A stretch of DNA of 64,000 nucleotides from Nocardioides cynanchi (lineage in GTDB: Bacteria; Actinomycetota; Actinomycetes; Propionibacteriales; Nocardioidaceae), in NCBI RefSeq assembly GCF_008761635.1, contig NZ_CP044344.1, positions 558,001 through 622,000 of the forward strand, read 5' to 3'. The position numbers were made by a program, and so were the translations under genes. The number at the start of each line of letters is the position of its first letter. Position 1 is the first letter of the stretch. Positions 62,326 to 64,000 of this stretch are shown one piece after another. The notes under the pieces were generated by a model that saw only the letters and a list, made by a program, of their open reading frames with translations, was not told the DNA's origin and did not search any database.

Positions 62326-63135
62326 ATGCAGGCGTACCTCGACCTCCTCCAGCGCATCCTCGACACCGGAGTCGAGAAGTCCGACCGCACCGGCACCGGC
62401 ACGCTCAGCGTGTTCGGCCACCAGATGCGCTTCGACCTGGCCGAGGGCTTCCCGCTGGTCACCACCAAGAAGGTGCACACCCGGTCGGTCTTCGCCGAGC
62501 TGCTGTGGTTCCTCCGCGGCGACACCAACGTGAAGTGGCTCCAGGACCGCGGCGTCACCATCTGGGACGAGTGGGCCGACACCGACGGTGACCTCGGGCC
62601 GATCTACGGCTACCAGTGGCGCTCGTGGCCGGCGCCGGACGGCCGGCACATCGACCAGATCGCCCTGCTCCTCGACCAGCTCCGCAGCAACCCCGACAGC
62701 CGTCGACACATCGTCTCCGCGTGGAACGTCGCCGACATCCCGCAGATGGCGCTGGCGCCGTGCCACACGATGTTCCAGTTCTACGTCGCTCCGTCCGACG
62801 ACGGGCCGGGTCGGCTCAGCTGCCAGCTCTACCAGCGCTCCGCCGACGTCTTCCTCGGCGTCCCGTTCAACATCGCGTCGTACGCCCTGCTCACCCACAT
62901 GGTCGCCCAGGTGACCGGGCTGGGGGTCGGCGACTTCGTGCACACGCTGGGCGACGCCCATCTCTACTCCAACCACCTCGACCAGGCCCGGCTCCAGCTG
63001 ACGCGTGAGCCGCGAGCCCTGCCGACCCTCTGGCTCGACCCGTCGGTGACCGAGCTCGACGCGTTCGACCTCGAGCACATCGCGGTCGAGGGCTACGACC
63101 CCCACCCGGGCATCAAGGCCCCCATTGCCGTCTGA
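62326..63135 (+). CDS. thyA: thymidylate synthase
   Basis: Makes dTMP from dUMP with methylene-tetrahydrofolate, releasing dihydrofolate. The 269 residues have [20 protein letters not shown], the nucleophile cysteine in [55 protein letters not shown] and [11 protein letters not shown]. Full length. Its stop codon lies inside the start region of folA, an operon that regenerates the folate it consumes. Confidence 0.97.
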   Translation: MQAYLDLLQRILDTGVEKSDRTGTGTLSVFGHQMRFDLAEGFPLVTTKKVHTRSVFAELLWFLRGDTNVKWLQDRGVTIWDEWADTDGDLGPIYGYQWRSWPAPDGRHIDQIALLLDQLRSNPDSRRHIVSAWNVADIPQMALAPCHTMFQFYVAPSDDGPGRLSCQLYQRSADVFLGVPFNIASYALLTHMVAQVTGLGVGDFVHTLGDAHLYSNHLDQARLQLTREPRALPTLWLDPSVTELDAFDLEHIAVEGYDPHPGIKAPIAV

Positions 63136-63634
63136 CGACTCGGCGGTCGGGCGGAGTCGGGACCGGCTCACCCTGGTCGCGGCGTACGCAGACAACCGCG
63201 TGATCGGCGACCGCGGCACCATCCCATGGCGTATCCCCGAGGACTTCGCCCACTTCAAGGCGACCACCATGGGCGGCACCCTGGTGATGGGCCGCGCGAC
63301 CTACGACTCGATCGGGCGACCCCTCCCCGGCCGGACCACGATCGTGGTCACCCGCAACCCCGCGTGGTCGGCCGGGGGCGTGCTCGTCGCGCACTCGCTC
63401 GACGAGGCGCTGGCCCTGGCGGCGGAGCAGCCGGGGGAGACCTACGTCGTGGGCGGCACCCAGGTCTACGAACAGGCGCTGCCACGGGCCACCCATCAGG
63501 TGCTCACCGAGGTGCACCGATCGCCCGAGGGCGACGCGCACTACCCGGAGTTCGACGTCGCCGAGTGGGTCGAGACCCGTCGCGAGGCCCGAGACGGTTT
63601 CGACTGGGTCTGGTGGGAGCGGAAAGCCCGGTGA
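63125..63634 (+). CDS. folA: dihydrofolate reductase
   Basis: NADPH-dependent reduction of dihydrofolate to tetrahydrofolate, coupling with thyA. The 169 residues have [61 protein letters not shown] and [25 protein letters not shown], the binding motifs for folate and NADPH. The only in-frame start in the early region is a TTG at 63125, overlapping the thyA stop by 11 bp, so translation is probably coupled. Confidence 0.94.
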   Translation: MPSDDSAVGRSRDRLTLVAAYADNRVIGDRGTIPWRIPEDFAHFKATTMGGTLVMGRATYDSIGRPLPGRTTIVVTRNPAWSAGGVLVAHSLDEALALAAEQPGETYVVGGTQVYEQALPRATHQVLTEVHRSPEGDAHYPEFDVAEWVETRREARDGFDWVWWERKAR

Positions 63635-63665
63635 CAACCGCGGCAGCCGGGCGCACCATGGGCGG

Positions 63666-64000
63666 GTGTTCGTCCAGACGGTTGCTCGGGTGACGGGGGC
63701 GGCCGCCGTCATCTCGGGACTCGCGCTCTGCGCCGCGTCGTACGTCGAGAGCACCCTGCCCGTCGGCTGCGTGGGCGACCAGTGCGACGTCCGGCCGCAG
63801 CGCCCGAGCTCCCAGACGGCCGACCTCTGCTACCTGGTCGCCTTCGCGTTGCTGGTGGTCGCGGCACTGGGGCTGGGGGTGATGGTCATGCGCAGCCGGG
63901 GCCTGGGTCGCCTCGGCCGGGTGGCCGTCGGGCTGATCGCGAGCGGCGCCGTCGTGGCGGTGCTGGCCAACGTCGTCCAGACCCGGTTCTACGGCGGCGA
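63666..64000 (+). CDS. membrane protein, truncated by window end
   Basis: Frame open from the GTG at 63666 to the window end (111 codons visible). It reads VFVQTVARVTGAAAVISGLALC and has hydrophobic segments at about 10-26, LCYLVAFALLVVAALGLGVMVM and VAVGLIASGAVVAVLANVV. Two cysteines near 36-42 (GCVGDQCDV) stand between the helices, likely outside the membrane. A CACCAT box lies 6 nt before the GTG. No family recognised; the C-terminus lies outside the window. Confidence 0.7.
   Translation, partial: MFVQTVARVTGAAAVISGLALCAASYVESTLPVGCVGDQCDVRPQRPSSQTADLCYLVAFALLVVAALGLGVMVMRSRGLGRLGRVAVGLIASGAVVAVLANVVQTRFYGG

Overview
The window looks like a chromosomal segment of a high-GC actinobacterium, most probably Nocardioides or a close Nocardioidaceae relative (inference). 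The reasons are the strong G/C bias at third codon positions, common GTG starts, many start codons placed 6-7 nt after a TANNNT box with no leader, the frequent GTACGAC word, and GTGGTCTCGACTCCGCTCGACCAC-type repeats. Several blocks keep the gene neighbourhood I recall from Mycobacterium tuberculosis around glnA1-glnE-glnA2, lipB-lipA, sucB, pepB, gcvT and panB, so the backbone is core chromosome.

Layout. 1-3.2 kb is an AT-richer accessory patch: four small minus-strand genes (two lipoproteins, one lipoprotein gene with an in-frame stop, one frameshifted remnant), each preceded by a copy of one ~45-bp repeat, then one small membrane-anchored protein. 3.3-8.3 kb holds the RNase P RNA gene, a secreted thermolysin-family protease, methionine aminopeptidase and small genes. 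8.4-12 kb is an operon of ABC exporter plus two-component system, closed by a perfect 21-bp hairpin. 12-17.7 kb has panB, a CPT-like kinase, an F420-type oxidoreductase, NAD synthetase and a secreted CxxC protein. 17.7-23 kb has a 5 x 44 bp tandem repeat, then glnA2, a class I amidotransferase and glnE.

23-37 kb separates glnE from glnA. It carries a STAS / SpoIIE phosphatase / anti-sigma kinase module, a PLP lyase and acetyltransferase, an aldo/keto reductase lying between two copies of a double-hairpin repeat, and a compact hydrogenase-maturation operon (hypF-hypC-hypD-hypE plus an uncharacterised gene) without hypA, hypB or any hydrogenase subunit. It ends in a degraded stretch with a HicB-like small protein. 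From 37.3 kb the core resumes: GlnR-boxed glnA, an RDD protein and lipoprotein, DUF4191, lipA, lipB, sucB, lpdA, pepA and gcvT. 51.7-64 kb is metabolic and mixed: nucleotidyltransferase, DUF1684, sulfotransferase, propeller hydrolase, MFS transporter, PhzF, acyltransferase, old yellow enzyme, phosphodiester glycosidase, thyA-folA, and a membrane gene cut by the window end.

Connections. GlnE is expected to adenylylate GlnA, whose upstream region has a four-half-site GlnR operator; both are here while GlnA2 appears unregulated by adenylylation. LipB and LipA make the lipoyl groups needed by the E2 protein SucB, reoxidised by LpdA, and GcvT belongs to another lipoate-dependent complex. ThyA and FolA form the thymidylate/folate pair. 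No tRNA, rRNA, CRISPR array, insertion sequence or phage gene was recognised.
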